Source of the DNA: Pseudoalteromonas luteoviolacea
GTDB taxonomy: Bacteria; Pseudomonadota; Gammaproteobacteria; Enterobacterales; Alteromonadaceae
DNA length: 64,000 nt
Direction of reading: 5' to 3'
Assembly: GCF_018100925.1 (NCBI RefSeq)
Contig: NZ_JAGJEH010000001.1
Coordinates: 682,001 to 746,000 of the forward strand
The notes beneath the pieces are model-generated. The model was not told the origin of the DNA and ran no database searches. It worked only from the letters and a program-made list of their open reading frames with translations. Shown in pieces: positions 54,344 through 63,363 of this stretch; positions within the stretch are counted from its first letter, which is position 1, and each line of letters starts with the position of its first letter. Made by a program: the position numbers and the translations under genes.

Positions 54344-57300
54344 TATGGTGCCCCTGTTGCTTTTGTTTCTCCTGTAAGTATTTTAAACCTATCAAGAATA
54401 CCAGTACAGTTTAGGCAGGCTTTAAATGGCTTTCCTGCATCGTCACCCTTTAGTTTAACGGTGGCTATTCTAAAGTTTTTGGGGTCCATATGTGGGTATT
54501 TGTGCAATATAGCGTTTGCAGCCCTAACCTCAGCGTGCAATGCTGGGGCAGCTGCATTGCCTGACGGTATTGCAATTCCATGCTTTTGAGCGTGTTGTAA
54601 ATAACGCCTTATTTCAGTTTCTAAAACAGGGTGCAGTGGTTCGACGTCCTGTTTGTAGAAGTTCTTTTTCAAGAGCTTCATATATGCATTATGATCTGTA
54701 ATAATCAGTGTTTGAGGCTCTGAGCCCCACTTAATACCATTACTGCCATCTGGTAAAACTATTCTATTTAACCCTGAAGCTTTACCAGTAAAATTGAAGA
54801 ATGCTTCGGTTTTAGTGTTGACCGTTGAACCTGGTATAAAAGCTTTAGCGATCGCGGTTCTGTTCTTGACAAGCGGCGTTTGGCCATCGCCATGCTTAAG
54901 CAAGTACTCTGCGTCATCAACTAACTCTCGAACAAAGTTTTTCTCTTCTCTATGTATAAACCTTCGGACAATTCCTTCTCTACTTGTGCGCTTTAAGGCT
55001 TCTTTTACGACTTTAGTACCAAGCTTGGCTATTAAAGCTGCAGCACCAAACTCTTCCAAAGCTTCAATGAGAGGTAAGTACTCAACATATCTATTCCAGC
55101 GATGTTGGAATATCTCTCTAACAGCATCGATACCTTTTACTTCGTTCATATTTGAAGCGTCAATCGTTAACTTCATTTCGATGAACGCATTTACTGCACC
55201 AGCTGCGGCAGCCATCTGTCCGAACTCTTTCCAGTTAAAATGTATTATCTCACTATCAAGGTTGTTAAAAGATGTAGCTACGACCGTGCCATACTCTTCT
55301 ACAAGCTTGGCTTTTTGTACAGGTGTGCCTGTAGAAAGGATTTCCATTACAGCAATATCATGCAGGAGTGTAGCCTCAGCGCCTGAAATTTCAGTATTGG
55401 CCAGCGTAATATCATCAAATGCAGAAGGAAGTTTAACGCCATCCTTAAGCAAATCACCAACAGTATAAGTTTCTAAAAATGCAGCTTGCAGTAGTTCGTA
55501 TTCTTCTAGAGCGCCAAGGAGTACAACCGCCCTTCTATACTCAAGGCTCATTGTTCTAAAAGTAGAACCTTGAGAAATAGCTTGTCCGTTGTTAGCAGCA
55601 GAGTTAATCGCATTGGCTGTGCCTTTAGCAACAAATGCAGACAGTCCAGCGATTAGTCTAGTTATATCTGCACTCTGGGCTTGTAGTGTATTGAGTTCAG
55701 ATATTGCCTCACGAAGTCGCGTCCAATGATAGAGCTCTGATGGGCTGATTGTTTTGTTTTCATAGTAGTACTTGATTTCTTCTTCAGACATACCGGCCGC
55801 ATCTACGCCGACATGCTTTTGCAGCCAAGCAGCTACATCTTCACCTTCTTTAGTGAGCTTATCTACTTGAGGATCATATTGACTGGCGACAAACTTAGCC
55901 GCAACTGAACCAGAAGCGCCAGCAGCACAATCTTGCGATTTACTACCTGAAGTTGATTGAACTGAGGCTAAAAGGCAACCCGTAGCAGCATGTGCAATAT
56001 ACTTCATTGCTTCATTGAAACTACTTTTCTCAATATTCTGCGCAATCCCCTTACCAACTTCATTTATAGCTTGAAGTTTGAGTGAATTAACGAACGCATT
56101 GCCTAACGTATCAAGAGATTTTCCACTTATAAGCGTCTCTACCCCAGCTCTAACGGCTGAAGACACGACAACTTGAGCGGCTTGATTACCTATAGAAATC
56201 AATTCATCGGCGTTGGCTATAGCAGCGTCTGGCAAAATTTTATCAAAGAATTTAATGCCCTCTAGTTCTTGCAGAAGACCCGCAGTTACCATAGAGATAG
56301 CCAAAGATCGAAGGTTATCACTTTCGGTGATGGATTTGATAGCGCCATCTATCCCTTCACCGTTGGCAATACTCGTCGCAGCTTGAGTCGCAAGTGTTGC
56401 TGCGCCCGCTGAAAGTGCTGCGGCAGAAAAAGTGCCTTGGCCAACAGCTTGTGCAATCGCACCTTCCGCTCCAATCCAATTTGCGCCAGCAGGACCCATT
56501 GCGACCGATACCGCGATTGCAATAATCGCCATTGCTGCCGGACTTAAGTTGCTTGTTTTTTCGTGTTTGTGGACTTTCTCAAGTTTCGTATAAACCACAT
56601 CAAGCAAGCTGTTGCACTGTTTAAAGTCAGGGTCAGCCTCTATTGCTGCATAGGCATAATCAGAGAAACCGTCTGGTGTGGTCGCCGAAGCCTGGGGAGG
56701 ACAAGCGTATTTCGGATCGTTGTATATATCAGCCATCCAAGAGAGGCTCTTGGTAGAGCTTAATCCATTTACGACATCGGTAATCGACTCGCCCTGGTAT
56801 TGACCTAATTCTAAGGTAAGTCCAGCAGTGGCATTAACACGAACTCCGCCGATAATGTCATTGTATATGGCTGTATCAACTGTATCTTGCTTAGTTTCTG
56901 TCTTTATTTTCCAGAAACCTTTTTTCACTTTGTTGTAGAAGTAATGATCTTGCTGTTTCGCCAGAAGTAAATGCACTTTTCCGTTGTAAGCATCTATTTC
57001 AGCGCCTTGAGTTGACGTGATTTTGGTAGCTTTTAATGTGATGTCACCATATTCAGAACTGATTACGATGCCCTTGCCTGCGTCTAACACAGAGCGGATT
57101 GCAATTGTCTCAAATTCTTGTTCAGTCTCAGTGGTTTTACCCCACTTCCTGTCCATGGTGCCAGAGTATTCATCAAATTCATTGAGAATGTATATACCGT
57201 TGTCAGACAGAATTTCGATTACGCCTTTGTCTGCATGCAACTCAGAAGCAATTATTTCGATAATACCGGACGCATAGAGACTAATATTATCTTTTGCAGT

Positions 57301-58563
57301 CAACATAGACTGAATATAGTTAGTGCCGTTTTTTGTCTTGTGGCCACCTCTAATTTTAAAGCTCGCTGCGTTTTGTAGTTTGACTGCACCGATCATGATA
57401 TTACCGTCAGCTGAAAGTGTAATACTCCCACCATTGGCATTCGCAGTTGCGCCAGCAAACTCCATGTCGCCGTATGTTTTAATTGAAATACTGCCACCAG
57501 CATTTATAGAGGCGATAGAGCCTAAATAGTCTGAGTAACCATGCACTGTTTTAAATCTATGTACAAAGGTCTTTTGCACATAATTGCCCGCGACTATGTC
57601 GACGTTCCGTTCAGAGTTTATCTGCCCATAGTTGTATAAGGTTCCTGTCGCTACGCCTTGAACTTTACCTGAAGCGTCAGGTAAAAAGCTCACACCCGCA
57701 TAAATACGAGACGCGGAATTGTCGATGCTGATACTTGATTTAGAACCGATGACCAAGTCGTTGATAGTGGTAAATACAGTATCGCGCTGCAATTTAATAT
57801 CGGCATTGGTGATCTGAGCTGATTTGAAAGTTGCATTAGATTTTCTAAACTCTACAGTATGTTGACCGTCAGTATCACGGTCTTCTACGGTAGCCTTTTG
57901 TAGGTGAACAACTGGCACTAATACGTATTCACCTCCTATTGAGCGACGTTCTGGCCAGATAAAGTCCGCCTTCATCGTATCGGCGATACCCTCGGGTAAC
58001 GTATCGGCAAACCGGTATTTAAAAGTACTCTTACTGGCAACAGTTTTTGCGTTCGCATATAACTGGCTGATTTGAGCCTGCTCGCTGGTAAACGTAGTTT
58101 TGTAATAAGTACGACCAATCAAGCGCTTGATTTGCGAACCGATAAGTTTGCGCTGAACAAAGCTATCGCCAACGAGTTTGTTTAGTGGATAGATTGTCCT
58201 TTCTTGAGGAACAAAAAAAGTGATATTGCCAGCTATCGGGATCCAATCAATAGCGATTTCACTAGGTACACGATGCAAGTAGCTTGACTGCAATACAGAG
58301 TGAAATTCTTCTATTGTCTGGTTTGCGTAATTCCCTGGTGGTTTTGGAATATACTTCGAGCGCTCATACAAATATGTTTGTATCGCAGAGCGAGCAAACA
58401 ATTGCTCAGCAGATAATTCCTGCTGAAAGAGTCCATTTGATGCACTTGTCATCGCCGCAGCAACACTAGGAATAGTAAGCTGCAACATCATAAATAAAGT
58501 TAAAACGTAGCTAGTGGCTCTGTGCCATAAAGAACGCTTCATTGTATCCATAGGCGCATTCAT
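54343..58563 (-). CDS. CdiA-like polymorphic toxin with FHA repeats, DUF637-like region and C-terminal deaminase-fold domain
   Basis: A 1406-aa protein with a signal-type N-terminus (MKRSLWHRATSYVLTLFMML). Residues about 50-240 match no TPS domain. Residues 245-600 are FHA-like beta-helix repeats (SINAGGSISIKTYGDMEF, GGSITLSADGNIMI). Residues 675-895 resemble DUF637, ending AHAATGCLLASVQ ... CAAGASGSVAAK. A helical linker runs to about 1270. The last 130 residues have HAE at 1343-1345 (ALHAEVRAANAIL) and C-x-x-C at 1383-1386 (ACLNCTGIL), the zinc-binding pattern of the cytidine-deaminase fold used by YwqJ/MafB-type toxins. It is followed by its immunity gene and overlaps the preceding gene by ATGA. 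The nucleic-acid or nucleotide target is unknown. Confidence 0.78.
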   Translation of the reverse strand: MNAPMDTMKRSLWHRATSYVLTLFMMLQLTIPSVAAAMTSASNGLFQQELSAEQLFARSAIQTYLYERSKYIPKPPGNYANQTIEEFHSVLQSSYLHRVPSEIAIDWIPIAGNITFFVPQERTIYPLNKLVGDSFVQRKLIGSQIKRLIGRTYYKTTFTSEQAQISQLYANAKTVASKSTFKYRFADTLPEGIADTMKADFIWPERRSIGGEYVLVPVVHLQKATVEDRDTDGQHTVEFRKSNATFKSAQITNADIKLQRDTVFTTINDLVIGSKSSISIDNSASRIYAGVSFLPDASGKVQGVATGTLYNYGQINSERNVDIVAGNYVQKTFVHRFKTVHGYSDYLGSIASINAGGSISIKTYGDMEFAGATANANGGSITLSADGNIMIGAVKLQNAASFKIRGGHKTKNGTNYIQSMLTAKDNISLYASGIIEIIASELHADKGVIEILSDNGIYILNEFDEYSGTMDRKWGKTTETEQEFETIAIRSVLDAGKGIVISSEYGDITLKATKITSTQGAEIDAYNGKVHLLLAKQQDHYFYNKVKKGFWKIKTETKQDTVDTAIYNDIIGGVRVNATAGLTLELGQYQGESITDVVNGLSSTKSLSWMADIYNDPKYACPPQASATTPDGFSDYAYAAIEADPDFKQCNSLLDVVYTKLEKVHKHEKTSNLSPAAMAIIAIAVSVAMGPAGANWIGAEGAIAQAVGQGTFSAAALSAGAATLATQAATSIANGEGIDGAIKSITESDNLRSLAISMVTAGLLQELEGIKFFDKILPDAAIANADELISIGNQAAQVVVSSAVRAGVETLISGKSLDTLGNAFVNSLKLQAINEVGKGIAQNIEKSSFNEAMKYIAHAATGCLLASVQSTSGSKSQDCAAGASGSVAAKFVASQYDPQVDKLTKEGEDVAAWLQKHVGVDAAGMSEEEIKYYYENKTISPSELYHWTRLREAISELNTLQAQSADITRLIAGLSAFVAKGTANAINSAANNGQAISQGSTFRTMSLEYRRAVVLLGALEEYELLQAAFLETYTVGDLLKDGVKLPSAFDDITLANTEISGAEATLLHDIAVMEILSTGTPVQKAKLVEEYGTVVATSFNNLDSEIIHFNWKEFGQMAAAAGAVNAFIEMKLTIDASNMNEVKGIDAVREIFQHRWNRYVEYLPLIEALEEFGAAALIAKLGTKVVKEALKRTSREGIVRRFIHREEKNFVRELVDDAEYLLKHGDGQTPLVKNRTAIAKAFIPGSTVNTKTEAFFNFTGKASGLNRIVLPDGSNGIKWGSEPQTLIITDHNAYMKLLKKNFYKQDVEPLHPVLETEIRRYLQHAQKHGIAIPSGNAAAPALHAEVRAANAILHKYPHMDPKNFRIATVKLKGDDAGKPFKACLNCTGILDRFKILTGETKATGAP

Positions 58564-61500
58564 TTTAAATTGCCTCCTTGTTCATTACTACCTGACGAAG
58601 CAGCTGACTGGATTGGTAGTGTGTGAATAGAGCAGCCTTCACACGGTGGTGGCTCAATTGGACCTCCGCCGCCTCCGCCACCGTTGCCGCCGCCGACGTA
58701 ATCAACAGTTTTGGTCTTGTTCGCGCTGTAACTCCCGCAGTACTTATTGCCATTGTATTGCGTACAAGCACGTACTCTATATCGGATTGTGCCGTCACTG
58801 CGTTTTGAGAAAGTTCGGTTTAGGCCTGTGGAGGTTGCACTGCCAAGTGACGAATCAATTTCATAAGTAGTATTTGGAACCAATACTGGCGACCAGCTGA
58901 AAGTAACTGCACCCGTGTTTTGGTTGTAGCCAATGTCTCTAATAACTGGTGTTTTTGGCTTAGCGTTTTTAAACGTAGAGTAAAGCACTGTTTTAGAGTG
59001 GAGTTGATTTGGGTTATAGCTAACAACGTCTGTCACAAATTGAGTGCGCGCTAAGTCGTGAAAGAAACGGTTATAGTAACGGAATGTAATTTCAATATTA
59101 CCGCTGCTATTTTGAGCTATATCGTATCGGCTATTTGGAAATGAATTGCCCCAATACCCATTAACTGTTCTTAAATCAGGTTCACTTGGGTTGTGATAAA
59201 ACCTCTGTTGTACCGAACCCGCACCATTGAAATTACCTTGGTATATGGCGATCATTTCTTTAATTTGTGCGTCGGTCTGTTCTGTTCCCGGTACGATACC
59301 ATCTTTCGCAGCCTCTGCTGCTATATTTGTAACCCCCGCTGAGTGGTCAGATGGAAAACAGCGCTTATCATAGAAATCTTCTCCATCTAATACCAAGCGG
59401 CATTTATAGATAGTGATGACCAAAATGTCGCCGTGATCATATTTGTCTACACGAGTGTTGTAGAAGAACATTTTGCCGAATTTAGTGGTTAATAAGTTTC
59501 CAGCGTTAACAAAAGCGTCCTGCTCTTTCTTTGTGTATGCTGCAATATAATCGTCGATACTTTTTTGTAAGAAATCTTCCACTTTAACTTGGGTTTCAAC
59601 TAATATTTCTGAGCTCAACCCGTCAACATCATCTAAGAAAGAGGTGAATGTAGTTTGTGTGTAGTTGTCTTGGTAATTCTCATTGCCGCAACCTGTGACA
59701 ATACATTTTACAGAGGTACCAGCATTGGTTTCTGAAGAAGCCACAATCGCTATTGAAGCAAAATTGGTGTTATAGAAATTTGAGCGGCCATGAATCTGCA
59801 TGAAGCTCATTAAGTTATTGAACACAGTTGATGACGTGCTAGTTAAAGGCGAATAATCAAATCTGCCAAAGCTATATAAAATAGCCATAGGAGATAACGC
59901 GTCTATGTGAGTTTCTAACTCGGTCCCATGTGTAATGTGTTTTTCTTCAGTACTATTTTGTTCTTTGCGAGCAAAAATATAACCTTTGGTGTCTACTCTA
60001 TATCGCTCGTTCTGCATTACAGGGGTATTTATTGTAAAGGTTCCTGGGTTGTCCAAACCTAATATAGAGCTGCTGTTTAGCAAATACTTACTCGCATAAA
60101 TATTAATAGAGTTTTGCGCTGTGATGCTCACACGTCGTGATTTGGCATAGTTCAGTTCTACTTTATCATCCCATATCTCGACTGAGCGACGAACTCTATA
60201 GTATGGGTTGATGTTCTCGACTTGAGCCGCATTAATTGACAATTCAGAAGCAGAGATATGTGCTGAAAGTTCACTGACAGCAGATGATGGCGTGCTGTAT
60301 CCGTTGCTGTTGTAAATACCGTAATCTGCGGCGTCTGATAGGTCACTTTGAATAGTTAGGTCGGATTTTTTAGCAATACTCGGTGCGACTTCTTGACGTG
60401 AACCATTGATGAAATAGCTGGTATCAAGAGTGACAACATTACCTAATATACGACCACCTAAGTGATTGAAAATAGCATCTTCAGCATATACCTTTAAATT
60501 GGTTGCATTGAGTGCTCGGCGGTTATCAAGTATTTTTGAGCCTACCTCTAGGTTCCCTGCGACTTCAATATAACCAGTATTTTTTAACGTGCCTTTAATT
60601 GATATTTCTGAATTATGACTGGCAATCATTCCTGCGTTCTCAAAGTGCTCACCACTGAGAATATTTGCACCAGTATCAGATAATAATGTGCCCGCATTAA
60701 TGACTTTGCCATGGTTACTCTTTTTACTAGTGGTAACAATATCTATGTTGCCTGTAGGTACGAAGAAATCATCACCGACATGTCCCGATGCCATTAAATC
60801 AGATTGTGTTGATAATTTTGTGCCTTTTGCAATTGTGACAGGTCGAGCACTGACAATTGCAATACCTGCACCGTGAATATTGCCACTGAAAGAGTTTACT
60901 GAGCTGACAGTTTCATCGGCATCTACAACTTCATGGTTATTGTAATTGACTGTGAGTGGTCCTGTAAAAAAGCTAAAACCTCCATTAACGCCAATTAACC
61001 CTGAATCGCTGACAACGTGATTGGTACCCTGTTTTTGTGCTCTAAAAACAGAGTGAATATTGCCTGCTGTGCTAATTGTTTTTGCGTGTGTTTCAATGGA
61101 TACGGCATCAGGAGCACTTAAGTTATTTAACGAAACTTGTCCGCCTGATGTATTTGTCAAATTGCCTACACTACTCATACTTGAAGATAGACCGGTGGAG
61201 TTAGTGGACGCAGCAAGTGTGATCCGTGGGTATCCGTTAAACGAGCAGCTAGTACATGAAATGGACCCATTTGCTGAGCTAACGATGAATATGATATTTG
61301 CAGAAATATCGCCAGACACAAAAGAAAGCGCACTGTTCAAGCTAATTGTGTCTGCGTGTATCACAACTGTTTTTAGCTGATTTTTTGGCGTTATTCCCGG
61401 TAATGAGTTGTGATCAAGCATTAACAAAGGACGCGTGATGTTGAAATTTTTAAGGCGATTGTATGATATGCCGTGACTGTTTGGTTCTGTCACGATAAAT

Positions 61501-61625
61501 TTATCGACATCCCCACTTAAATAGTTGGGAGAAGTTTTTGCATTTGTCAGTGTTATCGTAGAAGCGGATGAATTCCACGACTGACTGAGAATCAAAAACA
61601 ATAAAACGGACTTTAGTAGTTTCAT
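58560..61625 (-). CDS. TPS-domain (FHA-type) exoprotein with C-terminal fibronectin III domain
   Basis: A 1021-aa protein with a signal peptide (MKLLKSVLLFLILSQSWNSS) and GAGG before ATG. Residues about 25-250 are a two-partner-secretion/haemagglutination domain; EPNSHGISYNRLKNFNI is the diagnostic N-x-x-G-I-S-x-N motif. Beta-rich repeats continue to about 880. Residues 890-977 form a fibronectin III domain with two Cys, then a Gly run (979-989) and a tail with CEGC. There is no toxin domain. The secretion domain is here, while the repeats, DUF637-like part and toxin are in the next protein, so the two may act together. The TpsB transporter is not in the window. Confidence 0.75.
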   Translation of the reverse strand: MKLLKSVLLFLILSQSWNSSASTITLTNAKTSPNYLSGDVDKFIVTEPNSHGISYNRLKNFNITRPLLMLDHNSLPGITPKNQLKTVVIHADTISLNSALSFVSGDISANIIFIVSSANGSISCTSCSFNGYPRITLAASTNSTGLSSSMSSVGNLTNTSGGQVSLNNLSAPDAVSIETHAKTISTAGNIHSVFRAQKQGTNHVVSDSGLIGVNGGFSFFTGPLTVNYNNHEVVDADETVSSVNSFSGNIHGAGIAIVSARPVTIAKGTKLSTQSDLMASGHVGDDFFVPTGNIDIVTTSKKSNHGKVINAGTLLSDTGANILSGEHFENAGMIASHNSEISIKGTLKNTGYIEVAGNLEVGSKILDNRRALNATNLKVYAEDAIFNHLGGRILGNVVTLDTSYFINGSRQEVAPSIAKKSDLTIQSDLSDAADYGIYNSNGYSTPSSAVSELSAHISASELSINAAQVENINPYYRVRRSVEIWDDKVELNYAKSRRVSITAQNSINIYASKYLLNSSSILGLDNPGTFTINTPVMQNERYRVDTKGYIFARKEQNSTEEKHITHGTELETHIDALSPMAILYSFGRFDYSPLTSTSSTVFNNLMSFMQIHGRSNFYNTNFASIAIVASSETNAGTSVKCIVTGCGNENYQDNYTQTTFTSFLDDVDGLSSEILVETQVKVEDFLQKSIDDYIAAYTKKEQDAFVNAGNLLTTKFGKMFFYNTRVDKYDHGDILVITIYKCRLVLDGEDFYDKRCFPSDHSAGVTNIAAEAAKDGIVPGTEQTDAQIKEMIAIYQGNFNGAGSVQQRFYHNPSEPDLRTVNGYWGNSFPNSRYDIAQNSSGNIEITFRYYNRFFHDLARTQFVTDVVSYNPNQLHSKTVLYSTFKNAKPKTPVIRDIGYNQNTGAVTFSWSPVLVPNTTYEIDSSLGSATSTGLNRTFSKRSDGTIRYRVRACTQYNGNKYCGSYSANKTKTVDYVGGGNGGGGGGGPIEPPPCEGCSIHTLPIQSAASSGSNEQGGNLK

Positions 61626-62778
61626 TTGACCTCGTACTATATTAGTTATTATTTATTTGTTTCTACTGAGAAGTTAAAACAGTGTCTCGATAAAAAGGAG
61701 TTGTTAATGGATCAATATTCATAAATAAACTCAAAGTTGGCATGTGCTTTTTATTACATGAATACAAATTCAAGTCTTATTAAAAATGGGTATAAAATTA
61801 GGTAACGCAGCTAATTTCAAAAATTCATACGATTCAAGTCATACAAGTTAAATTGTTTTTGACTTGATTTTATGCACTGTAGAAAGCTTTATTCCCAGTT
61901 GTTTATAGCCAGATTGGTCAATTAACTTTGAAATGGTATTACATCAAAGTATCCCAAAACAACGCCAAATGTTAATTTGGTTGGTTTTAGTGTGAAATAA
62001 TTAAACATTTAATAAAGTGTGCGTTAATCTATAGAAAATTAATTATTTTATATACTATGCTTGTAACTTTAATTAATAGGTAATTTTATTAGGTGTACTT
62101 TGCTAAAATCGACTATTCTCGGGTAGAGGTGAAGCTGTTAATACTGGAGGGGCTAAAACTCATTCTTGTCTGTTCACTGTTGGAAGCTTTTAGCATTTAT
62201 TCTTGTAAATAACTTTAAGGTGTTGATTGTAGATGGTTTTTTCGGGGTTTTCTCTTGGCTGAGATGTTTGTAACTTGACTTTGTCTGATATAGTAAGAAA
62301 CTTCGCAGAGTTGGATGTTGACTTGTGTGAGCATTTTTTAATCCGATATATTAATGGTGATAATATTAGGCAATATTGCATTATCATGAATTTGTTGAGA
62401 TTGCGCACAACGCCTATAGGGTGTGGTTGAAAAAAACACACTAAGCCAATGTAATATGGGTTTATGAGGTTTGCAGCAAGATACTTTTAATACTGACTAT
62501 ATCCAAAAGGTGAAAAGCATAAATGTTTGATTTTTATTTTAATTTAGTAACAAATATGTTTGAAGCATCTTTGCTTTTTTTGGCTTTTTTTGTTCAATGT
62601 TTTAGAGAAAAATAGGTGGTTAAACAGGGAGATAAAATTGAAAAAATTGATTTGGTCCGAGGAAGAAATGACGTAGAGGTTGATTGAAATACGTATTTTT
62701 CACTGAACACAGCGAGGTTGCGTGCTCAGTGTGCTAGATAAACAAACTAGCGACTAACCAATAAAAAGGTTATACGGT
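61626..62778. other. AT-rich gap of 1.15 kb, right edge of the accessory stretch
   Basis: It carries the promoter region of the exoprotein/toxin operon. The one longer frame (62190-62441, minus) has no ribosome site or family resemblance. No tRNA, integrase remnant or direct repeat marking an insertion was found by eye. Confidence 0.5.
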
Positions 62779-63282
62779 TTAATCACAATCGTGCTCAGGC
62801 CATTCTACGATATGCTCTTCGAAATCTTCTTCTAAATCTACTTCTGTCTCTTTTACCACTTTATTTTGAATACTGACGCCTAGGTCATGCATTAGCTTTT
62901 TGGAGCCGTTATTCCTGAGTGGGTGCCATGATGCAAGGCCCCTCCCCTCGTAAAGCCTTCTATAGCTGCATGATTGGGGCATGAAGAAAATATCTTTAAG
63001 ATTGTCTTTGGTTAATTGAACGCAGGTGGGCACCAATGTCTGTCGCTCGCTATAGCGTGTGCAGCCACCAGTTTTAATATCGCTGTATTGGCAAATGACA
63101 TTTGTATATAACAGCTCTTCTCCCTCTCTGAGTACGTCTGTGCTTTCAAAATGCTCTTCTTCTTCATCGCTGTTAATAAATGAATGAAGACAACACTTTC
63201 CACACCCGTCGCAAATTGACTCCCACTCCTGAGGGGACATATCAGCTAAAGACTTAGCTTCCCAAAACTGTATACTGCTCAT
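62779..63282 (-). CDS. ycgN: YcgN-family (UPF0260) cysteine-cluster protein
   Basis: 167 aa from ATG 63282; the frame extends 19 codons without a better site. The N-terminal Cys cluster DGCGKCCLHSF (Cys24, 27, 30, 31 region) and later GGCTRYSERQTLVPTCVQL form the YkgJ/YcgN Zn- or Fe-S-binding signature. An acidic C-terminus (DLEEDFEEHIVEWPEHD) is longer than in E. coli. In E. coli ycgN and ycgL both lie by minCDE. Here 14.8 kb separates them, the space taken by the min operon and the accessory genes. Confidence 0.88.
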   Translation of the reverse strand: MSSIQFWEAKSLADMSPQEWESICDGCGKCCLHSFINSDEEEEHFESTDVLREGEELLYTNVICQYSDIKTGGCTRYSERQTLVPTCVQLTKDNLKDIFFMPQSCSYRRLYEGRGLASWHPLRNNGSKKLMHDLGVSIQNKVVKETEVDLEEDFEEHIVEWPEHDCD

Positions 63283-63363
63283 ATTTAACGCCCAAAAAAT
63301 TGAACGAAGGATTCTACTGTATAGTAAGTTATAGCGCAAAGAGTAAAATGCGCTACGGCTAAT

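Noticed and set aside
54794..55468. 224-codon plus-strand frame inside the toxin gene
   Set aside because: It is antisense to a clearly coding region, has no ribosome site and no recognisable domain; it is a shadow of the toxin frame.
54343..61625. A frameshift or premature stop splitting one CdiA gene into two
   Set aside because: Each protein has its own signal peptide, the first ends in a complete fibronectin III domain plus tail, and the second starts with its own ATG in an ATGA overlap. That looks like two designed genes rather than a broken one.
62190..62441. 83-codon minus-strand frame upstream of the exoprotein
   Set aside because: No ribosome site, no homology recognised, AT-rich random composition.
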